Shown here: piece by piece, positions 1 through 5,101 of the stretch
How positions within the stretch are numbered: position 1 is the first letter of the stretch
Layout of the letters: every line of letters begins with the position of its first letter
Assembly: GCA_040265115.1 (NCBI GenBank)
Contig: JBDQGZ010000140.1
Span: forward strand, 1-5,101
Origin: M55B157 sp040265115
Lineage (GTDB): Bacteria > Actinomycetota > Actinomycetes > S36-B12
Direction of reading: 5' to 3'
Length of the DNA stretch: 5,101 nucleotides
The notes under the pieces: generated by a model
What the model saw: the letters and a program-made list of their open reading frames with translations, nothing else
What the model was told of the DNA's origin: nothing
Database searches by the model: none
Position numbers and translations under genes: made by a program

Positions 1-1251
1 CGTCCACACCGATGAGGCGAGGCCGTAGCGGACGCCGTTCGCCCAACGCAGTGCCTCCGCTTCGTCGGAGAATTTCTGGATGGTGATGACCGGGCCGAAG
101 ATCTCGTTCTGCACCATCTCGTCGTCCTGCTGCAAGCCGGACACGACCGTGGGTTCGATGAAGTAGCCACGATCGCCCTGGCGATTGCCCCCGACCACGA
201 CTTCGGCGTGTGTCGGCACTCGCTGGAGGAATCCGAGGACGCGATCGAGTTGCGCAGCGTTGTTGACCGGTGGAACGAGGGCTTCACCGCCGGGACCATC
301 CTCGAATGTCGTCGCGGTTCCCCGAGCCTGCTCGGCCATCGCCGCGACGAATTCGTCGTGAATCCCGGGAGCGACGAGCATGCGGGTCGCGGCCGTACAG
401 TCCTGACCGGCATTGAAGTAGCCCGCGACTGCTAGCCACTCCGCAGCCGCCTCCACATCGGCGTCATCGAAGATGACCACCGGAGCCTTCCCGCCGAGCT
501 CAAGGTGCACCCGCTTCACATCGCGGGCCGCTTCCCCGGCAACCTCCATGCCCGCGCGCACCGATCCAGTGATCGACACCATCTGCGGAGTCGGGTGGGA
601 CACCAGTGCCCGACCGGTGTCGCGGTCTCCGCACAAGACGTTGAACACGCCTGGGGGCAGGATTTCCGACTGCGCGATCAACTCAGCCATGCGCACCGTG
701 GACACCGGCGTGGTGTCGGATGGCTTCAACACGACGGAGTTGCCCGCGGCGATGGCCGGGATGTACTTCCAGATCGCCATCATCATCGGGTAGTTCCACG
801 GGGTGACCTGACCGACCACGCCCACCGGTTCACGCCGGATGATCGAGGTGAACCCGGCCATGTACTCCCCCGACGCGCGCCCCTCGAGCACGCGGGAGGC
901 ACCGGCGAAGAACCGGATCTGGTCGATCATCGGCGGGATTTCCTCGGCCATCGTGACCGCGATCGGCTTGCCGCAGTTTTCGCTCTCGGCGGCGACGAGT
1001 TCCTCGGCGTTCTCCTCGAACAGATCGGCAATCGCGAGGAGGGCCTTCTGGCGCTCACCGGGAATCGTGTCGCGCCAGGTCTCGAAGGCCCTCGCCGCGG
1101 CAGCATAGGCTCGATCGACGTCCTCCGAACCCGACAACGCCGCAGTGGCGAAGACTTCGCCGGTCGTCGGGTCGATCAGGTCCGTGGTGCGACCGTCAGC
1201 GGCCGGGACGGCCTGGCCGTCGATGATGTTGTGGATGACGCGATCGGGCAC
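1..1251 (-). CDS. Gamma-aminobutyraldehyde dehydrogenase-like NAD(P)-dependent aldehyde dehydrogenase (C-terminus cut by window edge)
   Basis: The leftward frame is open from a GTG at 1251 to the window edge and gives 417 residues; the family is usually about 470-500, so roughly the last 55-80 are missing. Aldehyde dehydrogenase hallmarks are present in order: TPWNYP with the oxyanion Asn near 153, KPSD with the cofactor Lys near 176, the ITGS loop near 227-230, general base Glu near 251 in LELGGK, catalytic Cys near 285 in NAGQDCTAATR, and NEIFGP near 382-387. The NAGQDCTAATR block and the MMMAIWKY stretch resemble the 4-aminobutanal dehydrogenase group (PatD/YdcW) more than betaine-aldehyde or succinate-semialdehyde enzymes. 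The expected cytoplasmic reaction is 4-aminobutanal to GABA, the second step of putrescine breakdown. The start is supported by a GAGGGGAG ribosome site and by an in-frame TGA upstream with no other ATG/GTG between. It is divergent from the regulator-aminotransferase operon, whose product aldehyde it would consume. Family assignment is secure; the exact aldehyde is inferred. Confidence 0.93.
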   Translation of the reverse strand, partial: MPDRVIHNIIDGQAVPAADGRTTDLIDPTTGEVFATAALSGSEDVDRAYAAAARAFETWRDTIPGERQKALLAIADLFEENAEELVAAESENCGKPIAVTMAEEIPPMIDQIRFFAGASRVLEGRASGEYMAGFTSIIRREPVGVVGQVTPWNYPMMMAIWKYIPAIAAGNSVVLKPSDTTPVSTVRMAELIAQSEILPPGVFNVLCGDRDTGRALVSHPTPQMVSITGSVRAGMEVAGEAARDVKRVHLELGGKAPVVIFDDADVEAAAEWLAVAGYFNAGQDCTAATRMLVAPGIHDEFVAAMAEQARGTATTFEDGPGGEALVPPVNNAAQLDRVLGFLQRVPTHAEVVVGGNRQGDRGYFIEPTVVSGLQQDDEMVQNEIFGPVITIQKFSDEAEALRWANGVRYGLASSVWT

Positions 1252-1257
1252 GGTGAA

Positions 1258-1265
1258 CTCCCCTC
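1258..1265 (-). promoter_or_regulatory. Ribosome binding site of the aldehyde dehydrogenase gene
   Basis: On the minus strand this reads GAGGGGAG, a strong anti-16S match, six bases before the GTG at 1251. It decides the start, because the upstream in-frame stretch back to a TGA has no ATG or GTG. Confidence 0.8.
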
Positions 1266-1343
1266 GAGGCGGTGGTTCGGAGACGGATCTGACGGTAGCC
1301 GGAATTCATGACTTCGTCGATAGAGCCGCCTCGACACGACGGA

Positions 1344-1360
1344 ATCAGTTGTCGTCTGAT
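1344..1360. repeat. Inverted repeat ATCAG-N7-CTGAT, candidate regulator operator
   Basis: Perfect 5-base arms ATCAG (1344-1348) and CTGAT (1356-1360) flank a 7-base centre. The CAG...CTG ends are reminiscent of the outer bases of the enterobacterial Lrp consensus (YAG...CTR), although the spacing is two bases shorter. A second, overlapping pair, ACGAC (1336-1340) with GTCGT (1351-1355), is also present. Arms this short can occur by chance. The position in the divergent region next to an Lrp/AsnC gene is the main reason to list it. Confidence 0.35.
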
Positions 1361-1372
1361 CGTTGAACAACG
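1361..1372. repeat. Short palindrome CGTTG-AA-CAACG in the divergent region
   Basis: Five-base arms CGTTG and CAACG surround an AA centre, directly abutting the ATCAG/CTGAT repeat. Together they form about 29 bases of near-continuous dyad structure, 43 bases upstream of the regulator start. It could be a half of a composite operator or part of a promoter spacer. Function is inferred only from position. Confidence 0.35.
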
Positions 1373-1379
1373 GATTCAT

Positions 1380-1408
1380 TTGCTTTTTCCCATGAAATCG
1401 CGCACCAT
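1380..1408 (+). promoter_or_regulatory. Possible promoter for a leaderless regulator transcript
   Basis: TTGCTT (1380-1385) lies 17 bases upstream of CACCAT (1403-1408), which shares the A at position 2 and the terminal AT with a -10 hexamer. The A of the regulator ATG at 1415 is seven bases past the -10 candidate, the distance expected of a transcription start. Combined with the absence of a Shine-Dalgarno sequence before 1415, this fits a leaderless mRNA, which is common in actinobacteria. The -10 match is weak (3 of 6), so this is tentative. Confidence 0.25.
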
Positions 1409-1414
1409 GAACCT

Positions 1415-1900
1415 ATGAGCACGATCGCCCGCCGGGCCATCCGGCCAACACCCGCCCACCTCGACGAGGTGAGCAAGGCGATCATCGATCAACTCCAGCA
1501 GGACGGTCGACGCTCCTACGCCGCCATCGGCAAGGTGGTCGGGCTCTCCGAGGCAGCGGTGCGCCAGCGAGTGCAACGCCTCATCGACGCCGGCGTCATG
1601 CAGGTCGTAGCGGTCACCGATCCGCTCCAGGTGGGATTCCCCCGGGCGGCGATGATCGGCATTCACGTCGATGGTGATGTCGAGGCAGCCGCCGACGCCC
1701 TCGAGGCGATGCCCGAGGTCGACTACCTCGTCATCTGCGCCGGTGGATTCGACCTCATGGCCGAGGTCGTCGCCGAGGACGACGATCACCTGCTCGAGAT
1801 CGTCAACCGACAGATCCGGGCGGTTCCCGGCGTCCGCAGCACCGAGACCTACGTCTACCTGAAATTGCGCAAGCAGATCTACTCGTGGGGAACTCGCTGA
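1415..1900 (+). CDS. Lrp/AsnC family transcriptional regulator
   Basis: The 161-residue protein has the usual length and two-domain plan of this family. A basic 15-residue N-terminal tail leads into a winged helix-turn-helix (about 16-67), with the DNA-reading part around AAIGKVVGLSEAAVRQRV. A RAM ligand-binding/oligomerisation domain (about 76-150) contains the typical GGFDLMAEV turn near 110-118 and the TETYVYLK strand near 143-150. Such proteins assemble as dimers and octamers and respond to amino acids or related small metabolites. Being the first gene of the rightward operon and flanking the divergent promoter region, it most likely controls both this operon and the dehydrogenase; the effector may be a polyamine-derived compound or amino acid, which the sequence cannot tell. 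No Shine-Dalgarno sequence precedes the ATG. Nearby ATGs at 1392 and 1407 are out of frame, so 1415 is the best start. The stop lies 31 bases before the aminotransferase. Confidence 0.93.
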   Translation: MSTIARRAIRPTPAHLDEVSKAIIDQLQQDGRRSYAAIGKVVGLSEAAVRQRVQRLIDAGVMQVVAVTDPLQVGFPRAAMIGIHVDGDVEAAADALEAMPEVDYLVICAGGFDLMAEVVAEDDDHLLEIVNRQIRAVPGVRSTETYVYLKLRKQIYSWGTR

Positions 1901-1911
1901 CCGCGAGACCC

Positions 1912-1921
1912 CTCGGCCGAG
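1912..1921. repeat. Ten-base palindrome CTCGGCCGAG abutting the aminotransferase ribosome site
   Basis: A perfect palindrome in the 31-base gap between regulator and aminotransferase. An alternative pairing of CCTC (1911-1914) with GAGG (1921-1924) would fold over part of the ribosome site. It is too short and lacks a T-tract, so it is not a terminator. It may modestly tune translation or be chance in GC-rich DNA. Confidence 0.3.
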
Positions 1922-1925
1922 AGGA
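1920..1925 (+). promoter_or_regulatory. Ribosome binding site of the aminotransferase gene
   Basis: AGAGGA lies six bases before the ATG at 1932. It supports that start over later in-frame candidates. Confidence 0.7.
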
Positions 1926-1931
1926 CAGAAC

Positions 1932-3332
1932 ATGACCACCACTCCCCAGTACGTCACCGAAGGCGGAGCCGATGCGCTCGCCGAACGTGCCCGTCGGCAT
2001 CTATGGATGCACTTCACCCGGCACTCGGTCTACGAAGACGGCGGTCATGTCCCGGTCATCGTCCGCGGCGAAGGCCCCTACATCTGGGATGACCAGGGGC
2101 GGCGTTATTTCGACGGTCTTGCCGGGCTCTTCGTGGTTCAAGCCGGGCATGGACGCGCCGAACTCGCCGATGCGCTGGCTGCTCAAGCCAGGGAGTTGGA
2201 GTTCTTCCCACTGTGGTCTTATGCGCACCCGAAGGCGATCGAACTCGCCGAGCGACTGGCGAACTATGCCCCCGGAGACCTCAATCGCGTGTTCTTCACC
2301 ACCGGCGGTGGCGAGGCCGTGGAGACCGCGTGGAAACTTGCCAAGCAATACTTCAAGCTCACCGGCAAACCCACGAAGCACAAGGTAATCTCACGCTCGA
2401 TCGCCTATCACGGAACACCGCAGGGCGCGTTGAGCATCACCGGAATTCCGCCGGCGAAGATTCCCTTCGAACCCCTGGTCCCCGGCGGCGTGAAGGTGCC
2501 GAACACCAACTTCTACCGCGCGCCCGAGGAGTACCGCTACGACGAGAAGGCGTTCGGTCTGTGGGCGGCGGAACGCATCGCGGAAGCGATTGAGTTCGAA
2601 GGCCCCGACTCGGTGGCGGCGGTCTTCCTTGAGCCGGTGCAAAACAGCGGAGGCTGCTTCCCACCTCCCCCGGGATATCTCGAGCGAGTACGGGAGATCT
2701 GCGATGCCTACGACGTCCTCATGGTCGCCGACGAGACGATCACCGCATTCGGACGCATCGGAGATATGTTCGCCATCAAGCGCTTCGGGGTGACTCCGGA
2801 CATCATCACGTGCGCGAAGGGCATGACCTCCGGATACGCCCCGCTAGGCGCGATGATCGCCAGCGATCGCCTCTTCGAACCGTTCAAGCACGGCACGAAC
2901 TCCTTCCTGCACGGCTACACCTGGGGTGGCCATCCGGTCGCCGCTGCGGTTGCGATGGCGAACCTCGACATCTTCGAGCGTGAAGGCCTGAATGAGCACG
3001 TGCGTGAGAACGAGGGAGCCTTTCGACGGACCCTGGAGAAGCTGCTCGATCTCCCCCTCGTGGGTGACGTCCGAGGTGCGGGCTACTTCTATGGCATCGA
3101 ACTGGTCAAGGACAAGGAAACCCGAGAGACCTTCGACGAGGATGAGGCCGAGAGACTGCTGCGCGGCTACCTGTCCAAGGCGCTGTTCGACAACGGGCTG
3201 TACTGCCGCGCCGATGATCGCGGTGACCCGGTGATCCAGTTGGCTCCGCCGCTCATCATCGACCAGTCGCACTTCGATGAGATCGAGCAAATCCTGCGCC
3301 ATGTCCTCACCGAGGCCTCGAGCATCCTGTGA
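1932..3332 (+). CDS. Class III PLP-dependent aminotransferase, probably putrescine/polyamine (omega-amine) transaminase
   Basis: The 466-residue protein matches the full length of class III (subgroup II) aminotransferases. Visible landmarks are IWDDQGRRYFDGLAG near 51-65, the phosphate-binding TTGGGEA near 123-129, the Tyr-His that stacks on the PLP ring (159-160), EPVQ near 234-237, the pyridine-nitrogen Asp 267 in VADET, the Schiff-base Lys 296 in CAKGMTSGY, and Thr 330 in HGYTWGGHP, which reaches the neighbouring subunit's cofactor. The enzyme should act in the cytoplasm, moving a terminal amino group to a keto acid such as pyruvate. The overall pattern resembles SpuC-type putrescine-pyruvate aminotransferases and related actinobacterial proteins often labelled 'aspartate aminotransferase family'. 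The phosphate loop reads GGGEA instead of the GSGSEA of SpuC. Context (a divergent aminobutanal dehydrogenase, a downstream PuuB-like oxidase) favours putrescine or a similar diamine. Beta-alanine, taurine or another omega-amine remain possible. The downstream gene begins 13 bases after the stop. Confidence 0.93.
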   Translation: MTTTPQYVTEGGADALAERARRHLWMHFTRHSVYEDGGHVPVIVRGEGPYIWDDQGRRYFDGLAGLFVVQAGHGRAELADALAAQARELEFFPLWSYAHPKAIELAERLANYAPGDLNRVFFTTGGGEAVETAWKLAKQYFKLTGKPTKHKVISRSIAYHGTPQGALSITGIPPAKIPFEPLVPGGVKVPNTNFYRAPEEYRYDEKAFGLWAAERIAEAIEFEGPDSVAAVFLEPVQNSGGCFPPPPGYLERVREICDAYDVLMVADETITAFGRIGDMFAIKRFGVTPDIITCAKGMTSGYAPLGAMIASDRLFEPFKHGTNSFLHGYTWGGHPVAAAVAMANLDIFEREGLNEHVRENEGAFRRTLEKLLDLPLVGDVRGAGYFYGIELVKDKETRETFDEDEAERLLRGYLSKALFDNGLYCRADDRGDPVIQLAPPLIIDQSHFDEIEQILRHVLTEASSIL

Positions 3333-3345
3333 CACGCTGAACGTC

Positions 3346-4002
3346 ATGGAACCTGGCTCAACGCCGCGCACGACGGTCAAGCGACTACCCGAGAAGGCGG
3401 TGCGCGACGCCGATGCTGTCTCGACGATCCTCGCCGCCGGCCTCGTCGCACATGTCGCCGTCGTCGAGGACGATCAGCCCTTCGTGATTCCGGTCGCCTA
3501 TGCACCGTACGGCGACGAGATCCTGCTGCACGGCTCCAGCGCATCCCGGGCCTTCCGGCTGCTGGCCGCAGGCGCACCGACCTGCGTCACGATCACGCTG
3601 CTCGATGGGCTCGTGCTCGCACGCAGCGCCTTCGAATCGAGCATGAACTACCGCAGCGTCATAATCCTGGGGAATGCGCGAGAGCTGACCGGCGACGAGA
3701 AGCTCGCCGCCGCTGAAGCATTGACCGAGCATCTGCTGCCGGGCAGGTGGGCGGAGATACGCCCACCTTCTGCTCAGGAGATGAAGGCCACGAGCATCGT
3801 GTCCATGCCCCTCGCGGAGTGCTCGGTGAAGATCAGTGCCGGCGGACCCGATGACGTGCCCGAGGACCTTCTCGATCCGGTCTATTCGCGGGTGTGGGCC
3901 GGCGTCGTGCCGATCCTCGAATACTTCGGCTCGGCCGAACCCGATGACATGAGCGGTGACACCCCCGAACCCCCCTATCTGACCGAATGGAGCCGACGGT
4001 GA
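3346..4002 (+). CDS. Pyridoxamine 5'-phosphate oxidase superfamily protein (FMN-binding split barrel)
   Basis: The 218-residue protein resembles the PF12900-type branch of the split-barrel flavoprotein superfamily, a group that also includes nitroimidazole-resistance-like proteins. Landmarks are TPRTTVKRLPEKA near 6-18 at the start of the fold, a barrel strand with PFVIPVAYA near 45-53, LLHGSSASR near 60-68 (a likely phosphate/flavin-binding stretch), SSMNYRSVIILG near 98-109, and the C-terminal WAGVVPI near 184-190. It is not a canonical PdxH. The real substrate of these proteins is generally unknown. The frame stays open to an ATG at 3277, inside the aminotransferase gene, but 3346 is preferred because the conserved segment starts right after it and it removes a 56-base overlap. 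No clear Shine-Dalgarno sequence precedes 3346, so translation may rely on reinitiation from the aminotransferase stop 13 bases upstream. The stop overlaps the next start by four bases. Roles in PLP salvage, flavin chemistry or detoxification of by-products of amine oxidation are speculation. Confidence 0.88.
   Translation: MEPGSTPRTTVKRLPEKAVRDADAVSTILAAGLVAHVAVVEDDQPFVIPVAYAPYGDEILLHGSSASRAFRLLAAGAPTCVTITLLDGLVLARSAFESSMNYRSVIILGNARELTGDEKLAAAEALTEHLLPGRWAEIRPPSAQEMKATSIVSMPLAECSVKISAGGPDDVPEDLLDPVYSRVWAGVVPILEYFGSAEPDDMSGDTPEPPYLTEWSRR
3989..3992 (+). promoter_or_regulatory. Ribosome binding site of the FAD oxidoreductase, inside the preceding gene
   Basis: GGAG lies six bases before the GTG at 3999, within the last codons of the split-barrel gene. 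It supports a start that forms a GTGA stop/start overlap. Confidence 0.6.
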
Positions 4003-5101
4003 CCTCCCTGTGGGAGGACACTCTCCCCGAGGAACTCACTACTCCCCTGGGCCAGGTGCTGACGACGGATTCCTCCGCCGATGTCGCCATCGTGGGTGCT
4101 GGCTTCACCGGATTGTGGACCGCGTATTACCTGCACCGCATCGATCCTGACCTGCGCATCGCGATCGTCGAGGCCGAGTACGCCGGATTCGGGGCGAGCG
4201 GACGTAACGGCGGCTGGGCTTCCGCGCTGTTTCCCACCTCCATCAGCACGATTGCGGGCAAGTACGGCCGCGATGCCGCCATCGCGATGCAGCACGCGAT
4301 GCACACAACTGTCGATGAGATCGTGGACACCGCCGACGCCGAGGGCTGGGACATCCAGGCCGCCAAGGGTGGAACGGTTGTCGCCGCCCGAACTCCGGTG
4401 CAGGTCGAGCGCGCTCGGGCGGAGATCGAGACATGGCGCACGTTCGGGTTCGGCCCTGAGGACTACCGATATCTCGATGGCCCCGAGGCACGTGAACGCC
4501 TCGGAGCGACCGATGTCCTCGGGGCGACCTATACCCCGCATTGCGCAGCAATCCACCCACGACGCCTGGTGCGATTCCTTGCTCGCCGGGTCGTTGAGCA
4601 GGGAACCCGGCTGTACGAGGACTCCCCGGTGACATCGTTGGAGCCCGGCGTCGTGCACACGTCCCAGGGCACAGTGCGCGCACCCGTCATCGTGAGAGCC
4701 ACCGAGGGCTACACCCCCACGCTTACTGGCTACGGGCGTGCAATCGCGCCGGTCTATTCGTTGATGATCGCGACCGAGCCGCTCGATGCCGAGATCTGGG
4801 ACACCATCGGATTGGAACAGCGCGAGACCTTCGCCGACCATCGACACCTCATCATCTACGGTCAGCGCACTGCCGATGACCGTCTCGCCTTCGGTGGCCG
4901 GGGAGCGCCCTACCACTTCGGCTCGCGCATTCGGCCCGAGCACGATCTCGACAGAGCGGTCTTCACCGAACTATGGCGGACCCTGCTCGATCTGTTCCCG
5001 AACCTGACCGGTGCCCGGGTGACCCATGCCTGGGGTGGTCCTCTGGGCATTCCGCGTGACTGGTTCGCCTCCTGCGGGTTGGATCCCAGCACCGGGCTGG
5101 C
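3999..5101 (+). CDS. FAD-dependent amine oxidoreductase of the DAO family, PuuB/OrdL-like (C-terminus cut by window edge)
   Basis: The frame is open from a GTG at 3999 to the right edge and gives 367 residues; relatives are about 430-480, so perhaps 70-110 are missing. After a roughly 27-residue lead, an N-terminal Rossmann FAD site is seen: VAIVGAGFTGLW with Gly 33, 35 and 38, then the ribose-binding acid Glu 58 in IVEAE, and the GASGRNGG loop at 65-72, a signature shared with gamma-glutamylputrescine oxidase and OrdL-type proteins. Further marks are IHPRRLVRFLARR near 185-197, VRATEGYTP near 232-240, FGGRG near 298-302 and WGGPLGIPRD near 345-354. Such enzymes oxidise a primary or secondary amine to an imine/aldehyde, usually passing electrons to oxygen. 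The four-base overlap with the upstream stop suggests translational coupling. In context it could oxidise putrescine, a longer polyamine or a gamma-glutamylated form. The substrate is not determined by sequence, and a sarcosine/glycine-oxidase-like activity cannot be excluded. Confidence 0.92.
   Translation, partial: MTSLWEDTLPEELTTPLGQVLTTDSSADVAIVGAGFTGLWTAYYLHRIDPDLRIAIVEAEYAGFGASGRNGGWASALFPTSISTIAGKYGRDAAIAMQHAMHTTVDEIVDTADAEGWDIQAAKGGTVVAARTPVQVERARAEIETWRTFGFGPEDYRYLDGPEARERLGATDVLGATYTPHCAAIHPRRLVRFLARRVVEQGTRLYEDSPVTSLEPGVVHTSQGTVRAPVIVRATEGYTPTLTGYGRAIAPVYSLMIATEPLDAEIWDTIGLEQRETFADHRHLIIYGQRTADDRLAFGGRGAPYHFGSRIRPEHDLDRAVFTELWRTLLDLFPNLTGARVTHAWGGPLGIPRDWFASCGLDPSTGL

Larger units (their letters stand above)
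1252..1414. promoter_or_regulatory. Divergent intergenic control region
   Basis: These 163 bases separate two divergently transcribed genes and must hold both promoters. No strong consensus promoter is obvious for the leftward gene. The right half (1330-1415) is more AT-rich than the coding DNA and carries several short inverted repeats, listed separately. An Lrp/AsnC regulator is encoded immediately to the right, and regulators of this family commonly bind beside their own gene, so this is the likely operator region. No convincing small gene is seen here. Confidence 0.75.

Noticed and set aside
505..1311. Long rightward open frame (268 codons) opposite the aldehyde dehydrogenase
   Set aside because: It is the antisense shadow of a well-conserved dehydrogenase; its translation is rich in Arg, His, Gly and Asp with no recognisable fold, as expected for a GC-rich complementary frame.
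1176..1379. Small leftward open frame starting near 1379 in the divergent region
   Set aside because: It runs out of frame into the dehydrogenase start, has no ribosome site and no recognisable product.
1912..1924. Possible terminator between regulator and aminotransferase
   Set aside because: The stem is only about 4-5 base pairs and no T-run follows, and the gene spacing fits a single operon.
1376..2017. Leftward open frame (213 codons) across the regulator and the start of the aminotransferase
   Set aside because: It is antisense to the Lrp/AsnC gene and crosses an operon junction; no domain or ribosome site supports it.
3277..3345. Upstream start for the split-barrel protein at 3277
   Set aside because: It would overlap the aminotransferase by 56 bases and add 23 residues without family resemblance; the conserved segment begins just after the ATG at 3346.
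2844..3380. Leftward open frame (178 codons) over the aminotransferase C-terminal part
   Set aside because: It is a shadow of the conserved aminotransferase frame and spans the junction to the next gene.
3975..4943. Leftward open frame (322 codons) opposite the FAD oxidoreductase
   Set aside because: The sense strand encodes a clear FAD enzyme with its motifs intact; the antisense product has no recognisable domain.

Overview
The window is GC-rich (about 60-65% by eye), with GTG starts, tight gene packing and protein sequences of actinobacterial character, so the source is probably a high-GC Gram-positive bacterium (Actinomycetota). I cannot name the genus from the sequence. No mobile element, CRISPR array, RNA gene or recombination scar is visible. 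This reads as an ordinary chromosomal catabolic locus.

Layout: a leftward gene, cut by the left edge, encodes an aldehyde dehydrogenase of the gamma-aminobutyraldehyde type (start at 1251). It is separated by a 163-bp divergent intergenic region (1252-1414) from four rightward genes: an Lrp/AsnC regulator (1415-1900), a class III PLP aminotransferase (1932-3332), a small FMN split-barrel protein of the pyridoxamine-phosphate-oxidase superfamily (3346-4002), and an FAD-dependent DAO-fold oxidoreductase of the PuuB/OrdL type (3999 to beyond the right edge). Gaps in the rightward group are 31 nt, 13 nt and a 4-nt GTGA overlap, so it is very probably one operon.

How the genes may work together: the most economical reading is uptake-and-use of putrescine or a related polyamine/diamine. 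The aminotransferase and/or the flavin oxidase would convert the amine to 4-aminobutanal (or a homologue), and the divergent dehydrogenase would oxidise the aldehyde to GABA. The Lrp/AsnC protein is the natural local regulator and sits next to the shared control region, which holds several short inverted repeats. The role of the FMN-barrel protein is not known. The exact substrates are inferred from family resemblance and gene context, not shown by the sequence. No glutamate-putrescine ligase or polyamine transporter lies inside the window, but both flanks are cut.

I did not find a clearly novel system. The most open points are the job of the FMN-barrel protein between the two amine enzymes, the real substrate of the FAD oxidase, and the operator structure of the divergent region.
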